Shown: positions 62,029 to 64,000 of the stretch, in pieces
How the letters are laid out: the number at the start of each line of letters is the position of its first letter
Numbering within the stretch: position 1 is the first letter of the stretch
Source of the DNA: Bin87 sp964347975
Lineage (GTDB): Bacteria > Chloroflexota > Dehalococcoidia > Lucifugimonadales > UBA3495
Reading direction: 5' to 3'
NCBI GenBank assembly: GCA_964347975.1
Contig: CAYGAY010000008.1
Span: 1-64,000 of the forward strand
Length of the DNA stretch: 64,000 nt
Notes under the pieces: generated by a model
Databases searched by the model: none
Told to the model about the DNA's origin: nothing
Seen by the model: the letters and a program-made list of their open reading frames with translations, nothing else
Program-made: the position numbers and the translations under genes

Positions 62029-62715
62029 ATGGACATCTACTGGTTGGGACACGCCTGTTTCCGGCTCCGGTCGGCGAACTCCGGCCTCTCCATTCTCACC
62101 GACCCATATCCCTCAGGTATCGGCGGACTGGGCGTGCGCATGGACCCGAGGCAGATCGTGGACGTGGCCGCAGTTACCATCAGCCACGACGCCCCCCTGC
62201 ACGACGGCGCCGGCGACCTGGATGGCCGACCCCGTGTTTTCGATGCCCCCGGCGAGTATGAGTTTCAGGGTATTACTATCCGGGCGGTGATGACGCCCCT
62301 GTCAGAGGGCACGCCCCGCAGCCGGCGCAACGTGGCTTACGCTATAACTATCGACGGTATCTGCATCTGTCACCTGGGCAACATCAATCAGCCATTGACC
62401 GCCCCGCAGATCGATCTAATCGGCCCAACGGACGTCGTACTGGCCCCGGCCGGAGGTTCCGACCACGATTTGCTGCCCTACCGGGCCATTAACCAGACGG
62501 CGCAACAGCTGGATGCCCGTTGGCTGATCCCCATGCACTATCGAGGCCCCGGCGAGCCTTCTGCCGTGGAACCGGACGGCGCCGGCGCATTTCTGCGCGA
62601 GTTGGGCGTGGCCGACGGGACCTTGCAACCACAGGGCCGGATGCAGGTCACGCGGAACAACCTTCCGCCAACGCTGCAAATCGGATTGTTGACGCCACAA
62701 TACCGAACGCAGTAA
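62029..62715 (+). CDS. MBL-fold hydrolase-like protein with degenerate active site
   Basis: 228 aa, UlaG-like metallo-beta-lactamase fold: MDIYWLGHACFRLR start, SILTDPYPSG, then FDAPGEYEFQGITIRA and CICHLGNINQPLT. The canonical HxHxDH motif reads SHDAPLHDG here, so the second His and the Asp are replaced. Later His residues (CHLG, PMHYRG) remain. It may bind one metal, use a different one, or have lost hydrolase activity. It precedes the CocE-type gene on the same strand. Confidence 0.8.
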   Translation: MDIYWLGHACFRLRSANSGLSILTDPYPSGIGGLGVRMDPRQIVDVAAVTISHDAPLHDGAGDLDGRPRVFDAPGEYEFQGITIRAVMTPLSEGTPRSRRNVAYAITIDGICICHLGNINQPLTAPQIDLIGPTDVVLAPAGGSDHDLLPYRAINQTAQQLDARWLIPMHYRGPGEPSAVEPDGAGAFLRELGVADGTLQPQGRMQVTRNNLPPTLQIGLLTPQYRTQ

Positions 62716-62778
62716 CGGGAAACCTCAACTCCCACACCGGAGGCTCGGTGTATAATGCCGCCACCGGGAGGTGACGCC

Positions 62779-64000
62779 ATGCCAGACTTGATGGGGCCAT
62801 ACACCGCAATCCGCAATGAATTCAACTTGCCCGTAACGATGCGCGACGGCGTCACCCTGCATGCCGACGTATATCGACCTGACGTAGCGGAACCGTTCCC
62901 GGCACTGCTCCAGCGCACGCCCTACGACAAGTCCCAAGGGCGGACCGGAAGCCTGGACGTCATACGCGCGGCTTCCCACGGATATGCCGTGGTGATTCAG
63001 GACACCCGAGGCCGCTACACCTCCGAGGGAGAGTTCTATCCGTTCCTGGACGAGCCTGACGACGGCTACGACACGGTGGCCTGGTGCGCCGATCAGCCCT
63101 GGAGTTCGGGCAAGGTAGGAATGTTCGGGCGTTCCTACGTGGGAGCGACCCAGTGGTTATGCGCTATCACCAATCCTCCAGCCTTGACGTGCATCGCTCC
63201 CGGCATCACGGCCTCGGACTATTACGAGGGCTGGACCTATCAGGGCGGCGCGCTGGCCTGGGGCTTTGCCCTGTCCTGGACGATGCGGCAACTCACCATG
63301 GCCAACATGGATGCCATTGGCCGCCGCCATGAGGTGCCCGACGGGACCCGCGGCGCGCTGCTGGCCGCGTTCAACGAACTGGACTGTACCTTCCGGCACC
63401 AGCCCGTTGTGGACTTGCCTCATCTCAAGGAGCCGTTGGCCGGCTATCTCTACGACTGGATTCGCCACTCGTCCAGCGATGACTATTGGAAACGCTGGCG
63501 CATCGAAGAGCATTATCCGCACATCACCACGCCGGCGTTGCACATGGGCGGCTGGCACGATATTTTCCTGCTGGGAACCCTGCGAAACTTCGTCGGTATG
63601 CGCGCCCAGGCGGAGGACGCCACGGCGCGAGACGGGCAGCGGCTTATCGTCGGCCCCTGGCACCACGGGCCCTTTGGAGAAACTTCCGGCGAGTTCTTTT
63701 TCGGGTTGGGCGCCGCCGGACCGGCCATTGACACCGACGGCATCCAGTTGCGCTGGTTTGATCATTGGCTGAAGGACCAACAAAACGGCACCGATCCGGA
63801 TCCGGAAAAGATCGGCCCGCCGGTGCGCATTTTCGTGATGGGAGCGAACGAGTGGCGCGATGAGCAGGAATGGCCCCTGGCGCGAGCGCAGTACGCGGAC
63901 TACTACCTCCACAGCGGCGGGAAAGCCAACACCTCATCTGGAGACGGGTCTCTGTCCGTGGATGCGCCCCGGGATGAAGCGCCGGACGTGTTCCTCTACG
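62779..64000 (+). CDS. CocE/NonD-family hydrolase (partial)
   Basis: At least 407 codons, running off the window end. ATG 62779 follows GGGAGGTGA, and TATAAT lies at 62751-62756. It has the X-prolyl-dipeptidyl aminopeptidase-like fold: NLPVTMRDGVTLHADVYRPD, TPYDKSQG, VVIQDTRGRYTSEGEFYPF and the nucleophile motif GRSYVG (Ser119). Later blocks are LHMGGWHDIFLLGTLRNF and IVGPWHHGPFGETSGEFFFG. It probably hydrolyses acyl esters or amides; the C-terminal jelly-roll domain lies beyond the edge. Confidence 0.9.
   Translation, partial: MPDLMGPYTAIRNEFNLPVTMRDGVTLHADVYRPDVAEPFPALLQRTPYDKSQGRTGSLDVIRAASHGYAVVIQDTRGRYTSEGEFYPFLDEPDDGYDTVAWCADQPWSSGKVGMFGRSYVGATQWLCAITNPPALTCIAPGITASDYYEGWTYQGGALAWGFALSWTMRQLTMANMDAIGRRHEVPDGTRGALLAAFNELDCTFRHQPVVDLPHLKEPLAGYLYDWIRHSSSDDYWKRWRIEEHYPHITTPALHMGGWHDIFLLGTLRNFVGMRAQAEDATARDGQRLIVGPWHHGPFGETSGEFFFGLGAAGPAIDTDGIQLRWFDHWLKDQQNGTDPDPEKIGPPVRIFVMGANEWRDEQEWPLARAQYADYYLHSGGKANTSSGDGSLSVDAPRDEAPDVFLY

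Noticed and set aside
61776..62036. 86-aa minus-strand ORF upstream of the MBL-fold gene
   Set aside because: No homology, no ribosome site, and it overlaps a dispersed repeat.
1..64000. CRISPR array, tRNA or rRNA genes
   Set aside because: No regularly spaced direct repeats, no cloverleaf with an acceptor CCA context and no rRNA signature were recognised by eye; a tRNA scan would be decisive.

Overview
The window is GC-rich, densely coded bacterial DNA. Gene content points to a Chloroflexota-like organism (Dehalococcoidia or SAR202-type): several luciferase-like F420/flavin oxidoreductases, ThDP decarboxylase-like enzymes, four Uma2 nucleases, a phosphotriesterase homologue, tandem cytochromes P450, and a lipoprotein with a Thr/Pro repeat linker. 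This is an inference from gene families; there is no rRNA to confirm it. A run of 10 Ns inside long poly-G/poly-C tracts at about 5.15-5.29 kb shows the contig is a draft assembly.

Layout. 0-4 kb: a ferredoxin:thioredoxin reductase catalytic subunit whose last catalytic Cys codon is an in-frame UGA, followed by a SECIS-like hairpin (a probable selenoprotein), then a TrpF-like protein, a HigBA-type toxin-antitoxin remnant and a dual-OB/DUF488/DUF488 operon. 4-19.8 kb: a membrane glycosyltransferase broken by the assembly gap, then catabolic-type genes (phosphotriesterase-like, luciferase-like, ThDP enzyme, alpha/beta hydrolase, aldo/keto reductase, Gfo/Idh) mixed with small accessory genes (Uma2, Vsr remnant, HEPN-like). 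19.9-24.5 kb: a type III restriction-modification system plus an HNH endonuclease. 24.6-32.7 kb: a second ThDP enzyme, quinone oxidoreductase, SDR, Uma2, a MoeA with a His-rich N-terminus, and a Panacea-type toxin-antitoxin pair. 32.8-35.1 kb: a STAND-like NTPase that may be an immune sensor. 35.2-39 kb: pheS, a small ORF and pheT. 39.1-42.3 kb: a graveyard of nested IS remnants (IS5-, IS630- and ISAs1-like, plus one element with a perfect 9-bp target duplication) and a DNA methylase fragment. 42.4-49.7 kb: five tandem P450 genes, several with their own promoters and terminators, ending in a small [3Fe-4S] ferredoxin. 49.8-64 kb: a luciferase-like enzyme, Uma2, aroC, aroE, a lipoprotein, valS, an S1-domain protein, polX, an MBL-fold protein and a CocE-type hydrolase cut by the window edge.

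How it fits together. Housekeeping modules (pheS/pheT, aroE/aroC, valS, rpsA-like, polX) alternate with accessory islands. The P450 array with its ferredoxin, together with the F420/flavin oxidoreductases, SDR, AKR, ThDP enzymes and hydrolases, looks like a capacity to oxidise diverse organic compounds. Defence and toxin genes (type III R-M, STAND NTPase, PanAT-like, HigB-like, HEPN-like) cluster near IS debris and pseudogenes. Palindromic intergenic repeats recur throughout. The most notable observation is the probable Sec-containing FTR at the left end.
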